NCBI RefSeq assembly: GCF_040954645.1
Contig: NC_092803.1
Coordinates: 124,701,961-124,765,960 of the forward strand
DNA length: 64,000 nucleotides
Source of the DNA: Diabrotica undecimpunctata
Lineage: Eukaryota; Arthropoda; Insecta; Coleoptera; Chrysomelidae
Reading direction: 5' to 3'
This document shows positions 21,740 through 33,260 of this stretch, piece after piece (the stretch's first letter is position 1; every line of letters begins with the position of its first letter). Below the pieces are notes generated by a model, which had not been told where the DNA came from, did no database searches, and saw only the letters and a list, made by a program, of their open reading frames with translations. The translations under genes were made by a program, and so were the position numbers.

Positions 21740-22145
21740 CTACATCAATACGAAATAAAATATGAATAGTTGAACTGGACTTAATAAGAAAATGTCTACA
21801 AATTACCAGAGCGGATAGATTAAGAACAGAGGAAGTATGGAACAGAATAAAAGTAGAATCTTAATTACAAAAAAGTTGGAAAACAGAGCCCTGCAGTAGA
21901 ACGGGCATGTAAAAAAAATAACAGAACACGGGTGACCGAAAATAATATTGGACTGGGATTCGGCGAGAAAAAGGCGGAGAGGAAGACCTGCTACAAGATG
22001 GAAAATATAAATAGGACATAATATGATAGATAGAGACCTTAGGAAAGGTGAAGGGAAAATAAAGTGCTGTAGAAGACGTAAACGGCAAACTCATAATGAG
22101 AAAAAGCCGCAGAAGAAGAGAAAGGAAATGTCTATGAAGGAAATT
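21740..22145 (+). pseudogene. RT retrotransposon C-terminal fragment
   Basis: Short readable blocks LQITRADRLRTEEVWNRIKV (21795-21855) and RKRRRGRPATRWK (21965-22005) are the GRP.RW tail typical of endonuclease-RT elements. A run of Arg/Lys codons rich in GAA/AAG follows. Frames are broken and no RT palm is present. Confidence 0.6.
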
Positions 22146-23585
22146 TAGGTTACATACAAAAAAAATAAAATATTTATTTATAAATTCCTTTTTAAAATGT
22201 ATAATATTAATAGATAAAATGTAATTTTCATTTTAATTTTTATTTATTGACCGTTCAAAGTATTATCTCCAACTAATGTTTAAAATGAATATACATATTT
22301 TAAGAATGTTAAAATACACTTAACTTTTCTGAGTGTACTATGCTGTTAAATCCATAAATTACAACAAAAACCTTTACCTTCGTAGTACGCCCTGGAATTT
22401 TTTAAACTGAATAAAAACCAACCGAAAAAGCAGAGCAAGTAAACAATGGTCCTAAATTTCGGAAGTGAAGTAACTGTCGGTCTTTATGTTAATGTCTTCT
22501 TACAGGAAGGTCATTTCTTTTTAAAAACCAAATGTACCGTTTTGTGTAGAAAATGTATGCAAATGGAAGCAATGTTTTAGGGTACGCTTCAGTTTACAAT
22601 CCTTGCTAATGCGTTTCCTCTTCGAGCTACGGAACTTTTTGGGAACGATACAAATTATTGCGATACTAATGCTCGACTTGTTTGCTCATTGAAAATGTTG
22701 CCAACTCAAATTGGCAGCACAAAACGAGAATAGATGACTGGATATCAAAATTCAATTTGCACATTGTAGTTTACATAATGTACACATCATTCATAATCGA
22801 TGCATCGTTACAGTAACAAGAGGTTCTTTCGAGGAACGTTACGCTAAAAACTTAGATAAGTGTTTTCGTTCAACAGTATCTTGTTATTATTAAAATTATT
22901 ATTTTGATACTAGTTTTAACTTATTGTTAAAAGTGAACTCGTTTAAAGTGAATATCCTACTTTTATGGTTACTTTTATAGTAAGCAACTTATTTTGTTTT
23001 GTATTTGTTTAGATCTACCCAGTTCATTTTTCCGCAGACTTACATTAGTTCTATAGCAGTTCAAAGATTATAAGTTGTCCTAAACTTAATTCTGTTTCTG
23101 TTATATTACATGTTATATTACATTATAAAAAAATATTTAAATTCATGTTAAACTGTACCGACCAAAAAATACAACTTGGATTAAATTCGAGTATCTAGAC
23201 GAGTGAATATCGTTCGCCGGCCGATCCGCCGAGTTCAATAGCTGTGAAACTCGAGTTAGAGTTAGAGATAGAGTTCTACCTAGTAAGTGCAATTACAACG
23301 TGTATATTTGAACATCTCCACGTATTTTCAGTTTTAACTATACTTTAAAAGATCCATTTTTTTTGCTTTTTCGCTTAATTAGAAACAAAAAAACGTTAAT
23401 AGACTGACGAAAATTGATCCATTATGAAGTATGTGTAGTGTTAAGTGAAGTGTCAGGTGGACCATCAAGTACCTGAAAGAGCAGACAAAATTTTCTAAAT
23501 CGTCAATTACAAACACTTATCATATTCTCATCAATGCTTCTGAATTTCATGAACAGTAATGTACATAATAATTACCTCCAAATTC
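22146..23585. other. Gene-free stretch
   Basis: Nothing coding is supported. Two less AT-rich islands, 22540-22760 and 23200-23300 (GTTCGCCGGCCGATCCGCCG), stand out. They may be conserved non-coding DNA or the 5' leader of the ORF1 fragment downstream. Confidence 0.4.
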
Positions 23586-23990
23586 CAAATTCTGATATGT
23601 CTCAAACTGCAGATAGTATACCCCTAGAAAAACAACTACATACGAATATATAGTAAAATCTATTTCTTAGCCTTCGTTTTCAAAGAAAAGCCAAGTGGTA
23701 GTCTCACATGCTGATAAAATCCTTAAATTATAATACTCCGTTTATGATATAACCAATGCTGTTGGTTCCAAACAAATCACTTTTGTTTCTAGAACATCTG
23801 GCAACAGAATATGTATTTATCTCCCAAACTCCAATAAGTAAGTCAAACAGTTAATAAAATTGCATCCCCATATTCAGATAAGATATATTACTCTAGATAT
23901 TCGGAGACTAGTTTCCACTGCAAAAACAATTGTCATATCAAATATTTCCTCAACCATTAGTGGAACCAAGTAGATGCGTATTCTCACGTA
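23586..23990 (+). pseudogene. Non-LTR ORF1 (gag-like) fragment, Jockey/I type
   Basis: Near 23690-23730 the reading VVVSHADKILKL is seen, and near 23780-23840 FVSRTSGNRICIYLPNSN, followed by IRRLVSTAKTIVISNISSTI at 23895-23965. This order (the RTS.NR.C.YL block, then RRLV...K..IISN..P.I) is characteristic of the ORF1 nucleic-acid-binding protein of Jockey and I elements just before its zinc knuckles. Stops and frameshifts interrupt it, and the zinc knuckles and ORF2 are missing. It lies just upstream of an unrelated RT copy. Confidence 0.65.
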
Positions 23991-24109
23991 TAGATGCGTA
24001 TTAGCTTTCAATGCTCAGTTTATGTTTTTTTCACGTCAATCAAGTTGAAATTGAAAACTTCAATAGTAATATCTTTTGAAGATAAGGAAAACAGAATTTT
24101 TTATGTACT

Positions 24110-25289
24110 CATAAAATGGAGATAAACGGACACCTAGCAAAGGCGTATGATACAGTTCCAAGACTTAAACTGTGGCAAGCTTTACAACAACTTGTCATTA
24201 GTCCATACCTTTTAGGAATAATCACAGAAGTATACAAGGATAACAACACTTACCTAAAAATCGGAAATAGACTATCAGACCCAATAAAAGTAACTAAGGC
24301 AAGGATGTCACCCTTACTGTTTAATTTATATATTGAGGCAGCCCTCCAAAATTGGAAAAACCACTGTTAGGGATTGTGAATACCCATAGGAAATGACGTA
24401 CTGTTCTCCCTGAACTTTGCGGATGGCAAAGTCGTCCTAGCTCAAGATTTTCATGATCTAGAATTTATGATAAAACGTCTATGCAGAGAATAAATATGTA
24501 AAATGGGGGTTACAAGTCAGCATGAAGAAAACAGAATATAATAGTTTGGGAAACAGATGCAAGGTTTGAAGTAATGATATACGAGGACATGGAAATCGAA
24601 CAAGTAGAAAAATTTAAATATTTAGGTGCACTCATTGATAAGAATGGCTTGGGAGAAACCAAAATTAAACACCAAATGAATCAAGGACGTGAAATTGTAG
24701 GATGTCTGAACCGCTGATGTTGGGATCGCAACATTTCCAAAAGGAACAAAAAAAGGATAGGACAAACCATCGTTAAATCAGTTCTTTGTTATGGCTTTGA
24801 AGTATGGACAATTAATGCAGACCTGAAGAGAAGATTGTTGACAATTCAAATAAATTATGTGAGAAGAAGTGCTAGAACATCAAGGCTGAAGACCAACGAA
24901 TCTATAAGAAATAACATGAATGCTACAAAAACGGTCATTGACAGAATAGAAAGAAGCGATTTAAAATGGTTTGGACACCTATTGAGAATACCTGAAGAAC
25001 GTCGTTGGTTTAAAAAACTTTACAGATGGAAGCCCCCTGGGAGAAGCAAAAGAGGTAGACCTCAACGTTCATGGAATGAAGGAATTAGACGATGGAATCG
25101 AGAGGTTTGGTGGAGGAGCATGCCTATCACCGGAAGGAATACGGCGATAGCCGTCTCCAAAATGTAATAATATATATATATATGGAGAAAAGAACCCTGC
25201 GAGATGGAGACTGGAATGACAGGGAAAATTGGAGAAAACGGTTGAGTGAAGGAAGACAGTGAAAACTGTGGAAATCCTTAGTAGTAGTA

Positions 25290-25290
<1 letters not shown>
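24110..25290 (+). pseudogene. 5'-truncated RT retrotransposon ending in (TAG)n
   Basis: It opens inside the RT palm (GHLAKAYDTVPRLKLWQ) and continues with RMSPLLFNLYIEAAL, NFADGKVVLAQ (the YADD box altered to FADG), VEKFKYLGALIDKNG, and RIERSDLKWFGHLLRIPEER. The C-terminal PPGRSKRGRPQRSWNEGIRR follows, then WRKRLSEGRQ-like and stop near 25260. The 3' end is a TAGTAGTAGTAG tail leading straight into a TA microsatellite. Several frameshifts. The C-terminal half (24835-25167) is the best preserved part. Confidence 0.85.

Positions 25291-25365
<75 letters not shown>
25290..25365. repeat. (TA)n microsatellite at a retrotransposon tail
   Basis: About 38 TA units continue from the (TAG)n tail of the RT element. 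They could be expanded tail sequence or a TA-rich target. Confidence 0.9.
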
Positions 25366-25370
<5 letters not shown>

Positions 25371-27600
25371 TCAATCTTTGCAGATAAGTTAAATAGTAAA
25401 CTCTTAAATATTGGGGATATCTGCAAGAAAGACTCTAATGAGTATCAATTGTTTCGCCGAACGTTTTCGCCAAAGAGAATTAATTGGCTTCTTCAGGGCT
25501 GAAAGAGAATTATAATTAGCTACCATATATTATCTATTAAAAAAATTATTGATCTTACCGTAACTTAGAATTGTAGAGTTAGAATGTCAAAAAATAAGCT
25601 AGTAACAACATAGTGGTGTTTTTTGTTACTATGTGCAAAAAAACGTTTTTTTATTGTTGAAAATGTATGGTAGCTTTGAACTTAAAACGCAAAGGTTTAC
25701 CCAAGGTTAATCGAAAAACCCAATGTAACTACATTTAAAAGGAGGTAATTCTTTGAATTGTCGGCAATAACTAAATTTTTGATTTTTAGAAAGTTTAAAT
25801 GTGAGGTTCTGTTATTACCAGAACGCATGTGCTGACAATTCAAGTAGTTCTTTTGAATCTTTTTGTCGTTAAGGTTCATTGGTAAAACCGAATGAAGTTA
25901 AATCCCAGTATAGGGAAATATTATTTTAGATTTTTTTTTTTAATTATATTATATTGTTCATGTATTATTATAATAAGAGATGTATCTAAGAAAAGCAAGG
26001 GAATGTTATCTTTTTTAGTTAATGAAAATTAGTTATTAAAGTAGTTGTTAATGGATATATCAGTCAAGTTAATTATCTGTGATGTTGTATTGTTCTTGGT
26101 ATCTGATTTAAGTAAGAAGTGGTACCACACGTATTGAGGACTTTCTTTATTAGAAGGATTTTGTTTCCAACGTTAAAAAATGATACATTTAATCTTTGAA
26201 AACGAATTCTGACCTGGGGGCCTAAACATAAAGTAGTTTTAAATATCGTGCTTAATTTTTGTTTTATGTATTAATTACACTTTTAATAATATATTCCATA
26301 TTTAATATTTTAACTGAAACAGAATTAACTTTATCTACATTCTTTTGAATTTTAAAAACTATAGAAGTATGATTAATTACTGTTCATTCTTATAGTTGTC
26401 TAATTAAAGCTTTAAATAGTGCATTCTGTAGCATAAATTTCAAAATTTTCAAGTTTTAAGATAAAATAAATTTATTCGGGGATCAGCTGCAAATTGCTAA
26501 GCGTGTAGCAAAGTGTACAAAGAAGATACTTTATGTTGTTATCCAATTAATATACAAGAACTTCCTCCGAGCCTCTTTAAGCAAAGTTACCCAACGTTAA
26601 AACATTTTCTATGTTATATTTCGAAGTTAAATACATAACAGGTAATAATTCAAAATTTTCTAAAAGCGCTAAAATGGATTCGTGCTCGAGAAGAACCGTA
26701 GGCTCGAATTTTCATTAAGAATAAATCATTAAAATACAGTGGAAAGTTCATATAAAAGACGTAAACCCATTTTCCCTTTTTACCCGATAAAACTCGTCAA
26801 GTTTGACTTGCACTTTAAAATAATATCCTTTCTAAAATTCGGGCCTTCACAATAGCCACTTTTGTAATTGAAGCTTGCGAAGTTCACAAAAAAAACGACA
26901 CCGAAGTTGGTCTTGAATTTTAATTAGTCATAAAGAGTAATAGAAGCTTTAGGACACTAACGATGATGTATGGTTTTAAAGGTTGCTGTGTTACATTAAA
27001 AGCACGCAATATAATTTACACTCAGTGGTTTAAAAAAAACAGAAGAACTCTGCAAAATAGAATAATAAAATTTTACTTTACTAGTAAATATAGTCCTTTT
27101 ACCCTATGACGGCCGATATGCAATTAAGATATGACCAGTGAGCCTCAAACAGTGGGGCGTTAATATTTAATTCCGATCGCTTGAAAAGTAAAAATATTTA
27201 ATTTCCTGTATATTATGTTCAGTAATAATATTGGATTTTACTGTATCAAGGGCAAATAAAATGAATATAATATGTATTAAAAGAAGTGGGACGCAATATC
27301 TCGAATATTCGAAATTATTTGTCTATAACAAATGTTCATCAAGGTCTCTATAAGTCTCTATTTTGCGTAGAGTGAAAATTATGCGAATGGTTTTGCATGC
27401 AGTAAAATTGGAAAATACTTGCCAAGTTGCTGGTATGTCCAAATTTGAATATAACACATCCAAGACTTTACTTTCTGCAGACACTGTATTAAATATAACC
27501 TTGAAACAAATTGGCACTAAATCACATCCGAGTTTTTAGCAAAACAAAAGGTTTAAACACGTGTAGTACAGTAAATAATACGAAAGCTATTGAGAGTATG
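25366..27600. other. Gene-free stretch with Penelope-type hairpin motif
   Basis: On the minus strand at 25464-25496 is CTGAAGAAGCCAA...TTTGGCGAAAA, the third copy of the CTGAAGA-stem-GAAA motif. The segment to about 25900 may be a non-coding Penelope-like or other terminal repeat. The remainder to 27600 is AT-rich with short open frames only; a moderately GC-rich piece at 26690-26960 is unassigned. Confidence 0.4.
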
Positions 27601-27611
27601 CAGTCCAGTAA

Positions 27612-29355
27612 TTAGGCCGAAGGTACTTTATCGTTTAACGAAAATACACCATAAAGTCGGAATTGAAGTCCCGAAACCATTTTTCTGTTACTTCTTTTTA
27701 GCAACCGATTTGTCCTATTCACGTCTGATATTTCACTATCAGAGTCGTCACTATCTGAATTGTCTATCCGAATATTTAGAGGCCGGACCTCATCTATAAC
27801 TCGCTTGGTTTAAAAAGACTAAACGATTATGTCTTCTGTATCATCATCATCAGCCTCTCTAAATCCGCTGCTGGACATAGGCCTCCCCTGTTTGTCTTCA
27901 AAGTGTTCTATATTGTGCTTGTTGTATCCAGTTTTTTGTTGTCTTTCGTAAGTCGTCTTGCCATCGTGTTGGTGGTCTTCCTCTGCTACGTTTATTGACT
28001 CTTGGTCTCCGTTCAACTAAATTGCGAGTCCATTTTCCGTCCTTCATTCTGGCAACGTGTCCAGCCCATTTCCATTTTAAGTTACAGCTTCTTTCAATGA
28101 CGTCTTTTACTTTGGTCTTAGCTCGTAGATCTTCGTTTCTAATCCTGTTTCGCAGAGTGGCCTTTCTCCTAATCTACTCTTTTCCGTATATCTAATACAA
28201 TTTCGCCATTGTTCTGCCTTTGTTTGTTCTAGCGATTTTTTCCATAAACTAATAACGCTAGCGGCATGTCTTGTTTTGGATGCATGTTTATCATAAAAAT
28301 TTTTGGCTATACCCCAAACCAACTTAATTGCATTTTAGTGGCAATGGTAGGACGGAAGTCGAAGAACTTCATGGCCATATTTAAAAACCATTTGGTCAGT
28401 AACAAATTTATTTTGAATTTTGTGCTCTCTACACCTTTGAAGTAAATCGACTTTTAAAAATATGTCACTGTGATAGTTTTTTTTCTGTCAACCACAACTT
28501 TATTTCTTCTTTTGTCCAGCTGCTTGAAGAAAATCTCTCTTGTACTCTTGAGTGGTAGGATGCATTATCCAACACTATTATGTATGGTCGCTCCAATTTT
28601 TTTAACAAATTTTCTTCAAACCATTTTTCAAAATATGTGCATCCATATTTCCATGGTATAGGCATCATCTGTATTCTTTGTGAACGAAAAACTTAAAACA
28701 GCGTCAGGAATAAAACCGTCACTATATCCAGCATGAAGTATAATGGAGCGTTTAGCATTACCGGAATGACTAGAAGAATAATATTTCGTGGTGCCATCTT
28801 GTCAGGATGATCTGGACATATTTCCTTTAGCGAAAATCCAAGTTTCATCTAAAAATACAACTTGTCTCGAACTATCAGACGTTTTATTGTTTATGTATTT
28901 TTTTTAAATGCCACCGTTTTGAAACAACGTTAGAGAGTTCACACAGTAATTATCTATTATTTGTCTTTTTATATCGAAAACCTAAATGTTTCAGCACTCT
29001 CCAAAAGCTTGTTAAACAATTGTTACATGTTCTTTGGCTTTATACATATATAATATTTTTAATAATTTCAAGTTTAATTGACTGGTGCAAATCTAAAGTT
29101 TTTGGATGTCGACGATTTCTCTTGCCTACTTGATTTATTTCATCCTCACTTATGTTATTAATTCTTCGGAATGTCCTCTCTGAGATACCGAAAAGCATCG
29201 CATGTGCGTTTCTGAACGGTCATAACATATATCAATGAATCAATATTATTTTTTTCCAAATTGAAATAAATTTCGACTTTTAGAACTAAACGCGGTTCTT
29301 TTGGAGATAATACTTTACGTTTCGACTGTATTTTATTTTCTTTCAAATTACTCAT
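27612..29355 (-). pseudogene. IS630/Tc1-mariner (DDE_3) transposase with an inserted RT tail
   Basis: Read from MSNLKENKIQ at 29355, decayed HTH text (RKVLSPKEPR, then CDAFRYLREDIP) leads to a DDE_3 core: FLDETWIFAKG (frame-shifted, about 28850), MEIWMHIFEKWFEENLLKKL (about 28620-28670), YIIVLDNASYHSR (second Asp, about 28560), LVWGIAKNFYDKHA (about 28300; the conserved Glu before LVWG reads Lys) and SLWKKSLEQTKAEQWRNCIR. After the RT insertion at 27841-28190 the acidic tail resumes (VIDEVRPLNIRI, then DNSDSDDSDSEISD). Many stops and frameshifts. Terminal inverted repeats were not found by eye. Confidence 0.75.
27841..28190 (-). mobile_element. 5'-truncated RT tail inserted in the transposase
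   Basis: The minus strand reads LRNRIRNEDLRAKTKVKDVI, then LKWKWAGHVARMKDGKW and RSRGRPPTRWQDDLRK, ending GEAYVQQR-like. That is the classic C-terminus of endonuclease-RT elements. A (GAT)n tail lies at the left edge. GATACAGAAGACA beside the tail and ATACGGAAAAGA at the other border may be a decayed target duplication. Confidence 0.85.
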
Positions 29356-29845
29356 TTAACTTTAAAGTACCGTTTCACTACACTACTATAAAAAAAATAG
29401 GTACTTATATACAACTACTACACCCTAAAAGGACGAGGGTTGTACAACAGACGAAACAATCAAACACAAATTATTTAACAGCCAATGCTTAACAAGCGTA
29501 AACACTGCATTCATTGTGATTGAAAAAACTGTTCGCCGCATGTTTTAAATAAGATTTTTGCTGATTATGTATTTTACTAAATTATTAAATAACACCAATA
29601 CAACACACGACCATCGATTAATTGTTAACGATAAACAGAGGTGTAATATGATGACAAGTTTTAATTTGATCTACTTTGTCGATAACAGAAAAATATTTTT
29701 AATGAATGAATTATTTTTCAATGATTGTGTGGATTTAAGAAATACATTACTAAACAAATTTTTAAAGTGTGTATAAAGGAGTTTACAAGTATAATGACAC
29801 ATGGTACTCCTTATTGTTCAAATAATATGTTCTTGTAAAGGCATA

Positions 29846-30012
29846 GGCAACAAAAGGTCCATAGGAAGAAGACGAAACTCCTGGCTAAAGAATCTACGGG
29901 AATGGTATAACTGTAGCAGCAACGAATTGTTTCGGTCAGCAGTTTCGAAAATACGTATAGCCCTGATGATCGCCAACCTTCGGAACGAAGATGGCACTTG
30001 AAGAAGAAGAAG
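29846..30012 (+). mobile_element. 5'-truncated RT tail, 9-bp target duplication
   Basis: The insert encodes only the last 50 or so residues (SIGRRRNSWLKNLREWYN, then LFRSAVSKIRIALMIANLRN and stop) and ends in GAAGAAGAAGAA. AAAGGCATA is found at 29837-29845 and 30013-30021. The same C-terminal family is seen at 59.9, 61.6 and 62.1 kb. Confidence 0.9.
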
Positions 30013-30021
30013 AAAGGCATA

Positions 30022-30440
30022 ACTTTGATTATTGGGTAAACCTCCATTATACGATATGTCAGAAGAAATTAAGAAAAATTAACTTAAATATTAAAAGCAA
30101 TAAACGATAACTTATTGAGCAGTGCTGACTGAAACAACAGAGCAGTTAAATGTTATTCATAAAGGTAGTTTAAAATATATCGCTGCTTATCAGGTCTGCT
30201 AGCAGTAAAGTTACTAGCATTTAATTGCAAAGTGGTCTTCTTAGGTGGAAAATACTTTATATATTTATTCTGTTTACTACTAGTAGATGTATGCATATAT
30301 TATTAGTAAATGCATTACAAATTTTCATCATTATTCCATATTGATGGTGCACTAAACAACAAAAATATTATAATAATAAGTAATTTTATCTACTCAATCT
30401 TTTTTTTTATTTTTAATCGGTTCATGTAGTAAAGGTCATG
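30022..30440. other. Gene-free stretch
   Basis: AT-rich non-coding DNA. No repeat structure or gene seen. Confidence 0.4.
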
Positions 30441-31218
30441 GTTGCAGAATGGGAAACAAAGAAATCCAAATAATTATGTTATGCAGACGACGCCGCATTA
30501 ATCACCGAGACAGAAGACGAGCTCCAAAGATTAACACACATCTTCAATACAACAGCCAAAAAATACAGTATGATAATATCAGAAGAACCCAAATGTATGA
30601 CAACATCTAAATATTCACTACAATGTAAAATCGAAATTGATGGGAAAATAATAAAGCAGGGAGCAAGGTTTAGATATCTGGGAATAGATATCACCAGTTA
30701 CGAAGAGGTTGAAGAAGAAGTACGATAACAAAGCTTAATGGCAAATAAAGCGACGGGATCTCTTAATGATACAATCTGGAAGAACAAACACCTAAGACCA
30801 GACGCAAAAACCAGAATCTATAAAGCAGAAATTAGACCTCTATTAACATACACAGTGGAGACAAGACCTTATACATCTAGAACAAGACGACTACTAGAAA
30901 CAACGGAGATGAAAATATTCCAACGAATATCAGGGAGAAGACTGTTGGATAGAAGAGAAGCGAAAACATAAGAAGAGCATATATAGAAAACATAAATGGA
31001 TGGGTGACAAAACGGAAACAAGAGTGAAACTAACACATTAGTAGAATGGCAGAGGATAGGATAGTACGAATAGTACAAGATAAGTCACCAAATGCACGAA
31101 GAAGTATTGGCAGAGCAAGAAAAAGATGGTTCGATAATTTAAACAATTAAGGAGGTCAATATTGAAGAAGAAATAGGCTTTAAAATCTACATACAATAAC
31201 GAAGAAGAAGAAGAAGAC
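30441..31218 (+). pseudogene. RT retrotransposon 3' half
   Basis: It starts at the catalytic box YADDAALITETEDELQRLTH (about 30478) and continues KIEIDGKIIKQGARFRYLGI, NKATGSLNDTIWKNKHLRPD, TRIYKAEIRPLLTYTVETR and ETTEMKIFQRISGRRLLDR. A decayed tail with a GRARKRWFDNLNN-like block follows near 31110, and the copy ends in (GAA)n at about 31200-31217. The 5' half is missing. A few stops and one main frameshift. Confidence 0.85.
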
Positions 31219-31769
31219 AATTAGTTTAATATTTTCAAGTCTTAAAATGGAATAAAATTCCAAATTTTTTGATAAACCTTTATCGACTTAATTTGCCATT
31301 AGTCTGAGATTTAAAATTCACTAAAAAAATAACGGCATATAATCGGCAAAGTTATTTTTTGTGAAATAAAAAATAATATCGAATAAAAAGTAAGCAATTT
31401 CTGTAGAAATATCAAAATATTTGTCAATATTAAATAATATCGTAACGGTTCACTAAGAAAAGGGAATTTATCACAAAACGACACGAACGCCATCATGCAA
31501 TACGTTTTAAAATTAGGAATCGTTCAGACCATTTGCATGCTTCATGGATTTATAACGCTGATTTATATATACATATATTTCGTATTGGGAAAAGTTAGAT
31601 AAATGAAGAGAAATTGCAGCAATATACGTTGACAAAATATTACAGGGTGGTTGTAAGAAATATTTGATATTTATAGAAGGCAATAACATAAATATAAACA
31701 TAAAAAAAACACATTTACAAAAAATATACATACATTTGTAATAAAAGTATAAGGATACTTCTTTAAAAA
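31219..31769. other. Gene-free stretch
   Basis: AT-rich sequence with no supported gene. It separates the RT tail from a piggyBac fragment. Confidence 0.4.
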
Positions 31770-31949
31770 AAAATAATTATCAATATTATCCCGAATTCTT
31801 AACACGTTAAGAAAAAATCTAAAAAATGGAGATATCCTGGCAAGTCTGGATCGATTATTGTCACTAATATTGTTAAAATGTAAGGCACGCAAAATTAACA
31901 TAAAGCGATTTCGGCTCATATATATCACGTTTAAAACAAGAAGATGCAC
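31770..31949 (-). pseudogene. piggyBac transposase fragment
   Basis: The minus strand reads MSRNRFMLILRALHFNN, the conserved piggyBac segment just before the first catalytic Asp, followed by RSRLARISPFFRFFLNVL. No termini or other domains remain. It abuts a plus-strand Jockey fragment. Confidence 0.7.
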
Positions 31950-32480
31950 TTGTCCACAAGTAGTCTAAACAATGCCCCCATTCCTGCTAGAGACGTTGTG
32001 AAATATCTTGGACTGCATTTGGACCGAAAGCTCACCTGGAAGCAACACATTAACGCCAAAAATAACTCAACTTAATACAAAATTAAAACAAATGAACTGG
32101 TTGCTTGGCAAAATGTCACAACTCTCATTGGAGAAATACTGCTTTACAAAGTCAAACTAAAACCAATATGGATTTGCGGCGTAGAACTCTGGGGCTGTAG
32201 CATGCATTCTAACACAAAAATTTTGCAGACCTTTCAATCAAAAACTTTGCATATGATAGCTAACGCCCCTTGGTATGTGAGCAATGCAACCATCCACAAT
32301 GACCTAGGAGCACCAACCGTAAAATATGGCCTATCACTTCACAGCAACAAGGCAAAAAATTCTTAATTCAACGCACCACAGCCAAATTATCAGTAAATTA
32401 TATCAGCCACCAATGGAAGAACGAAAACTAAAGCGTACTTGGCCAGGAAACCTGGTTGCATATATTTAAAAATTGAGAAC
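31950..32480 (+). pseudogene. Jockey-clade RT C-terminal fragment
   Basis: Across several frames: VVKYLGLHLDRKLTWKQHIN (32000-32060), LLYKVKLKPIWICGVELWGC (32140-32200), then TFQSKTLHMIANAPWYVSNA and TIHNDLGAPTV (32230-32320). These are the standard Jockey thumb and C-terminal blocks. It is related to, but a different copy from, the element at the window start. Confidence 0.85.
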
Positions 32481-32513
32481 TGTCGCTGGACCTTAGAGTA
32501 TGGACCTTAGTGG

Positions 32514-32556
32514 GAATTTTATTCGTCAAGTAAAGTTTACGTGACGAGTAAAATTC
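32514..32556. repeat. 43-bp near-perfect palindrome
   Basis: GAATTTTATTCGTCA is followed by GTAAAGTTTAC and then TGACGAGTAAAATTC; the arms match at 14 of 15 positions and the centre is itself symmetric. CTTAGAGTA and TACTCTAAG lie outside in inverted orientation, so the symmetry extends to about 32490-32575 with an unpaired bulge. No coding content; a foldback or MITE core is likely. Confidence 0.75.
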
Positions 32557-32575
32557 TTTACTCTAAGCGCTGGAA

Positions 32576-33260
32576 CGCAAATCAAGTCTATATTGCCATT
32601 ACATTTACTAATTACTCAATGTACTGTTTATGAGTAAATTGTAAATATGCATTTAAGGCCGTTTCTCGCGATTCTGGGCATAGCTAAATTCCAATGTAAA
32701 AGTTTAGATCAAATAACGCAAAAACTATGGCAGGTATTGAGATGATTCTTTTTTTATATGAAAGGTCTTAAATGTTCTAGTGCACTATTTGGTTGTAAAT
32801 TAATAAATTGTTTAAACAATATTTTTTTTCAAATATTTTTGGTTAAAATAAATGTAAAAATTTTTTTTTGAAATAGGGCACTACAAAATTTGACCCACTT
32901 TCCGAATCTGTTTTTATTTTTAACATAAAGTGTTACACAAAGCAGTTATTTGATATAAACTTTTTAAAAAATCTCAAAGTTCTGCTAAATGTTACTATCT
33001 CTCGGTCAGTACAGGCTGTCTTTGTCGATAGCTTCTGGATTCTCGCCGACAGGTAGGTAAGAAATATACACTCTCTCATAAATAATGTTGAATAACATTA
33101 TTAGGGCTTATTAAAGAGTAATACCCAAATATTTTGCAGTATTTGAATATGGAATTTGATTATTTATAGTTATTGGAATATTTATTTTAAACGTTTTTGT
33201 TAGTAAAGTTTACATAATATATGAAGTTTGTTTCGTCACTTGCTTTTCCAGTCATATTAG
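32576..33260. other. Gene-free stretch
   Basis: AT-rich non-coding DNA. Nothing supported. Confidence 0.4.

Noticed and set aside
25069..25426. Long Ile-Tyr repeat proteins on the minus strand
   Set aside because: These are translations of the TA microsatellite, not genes.
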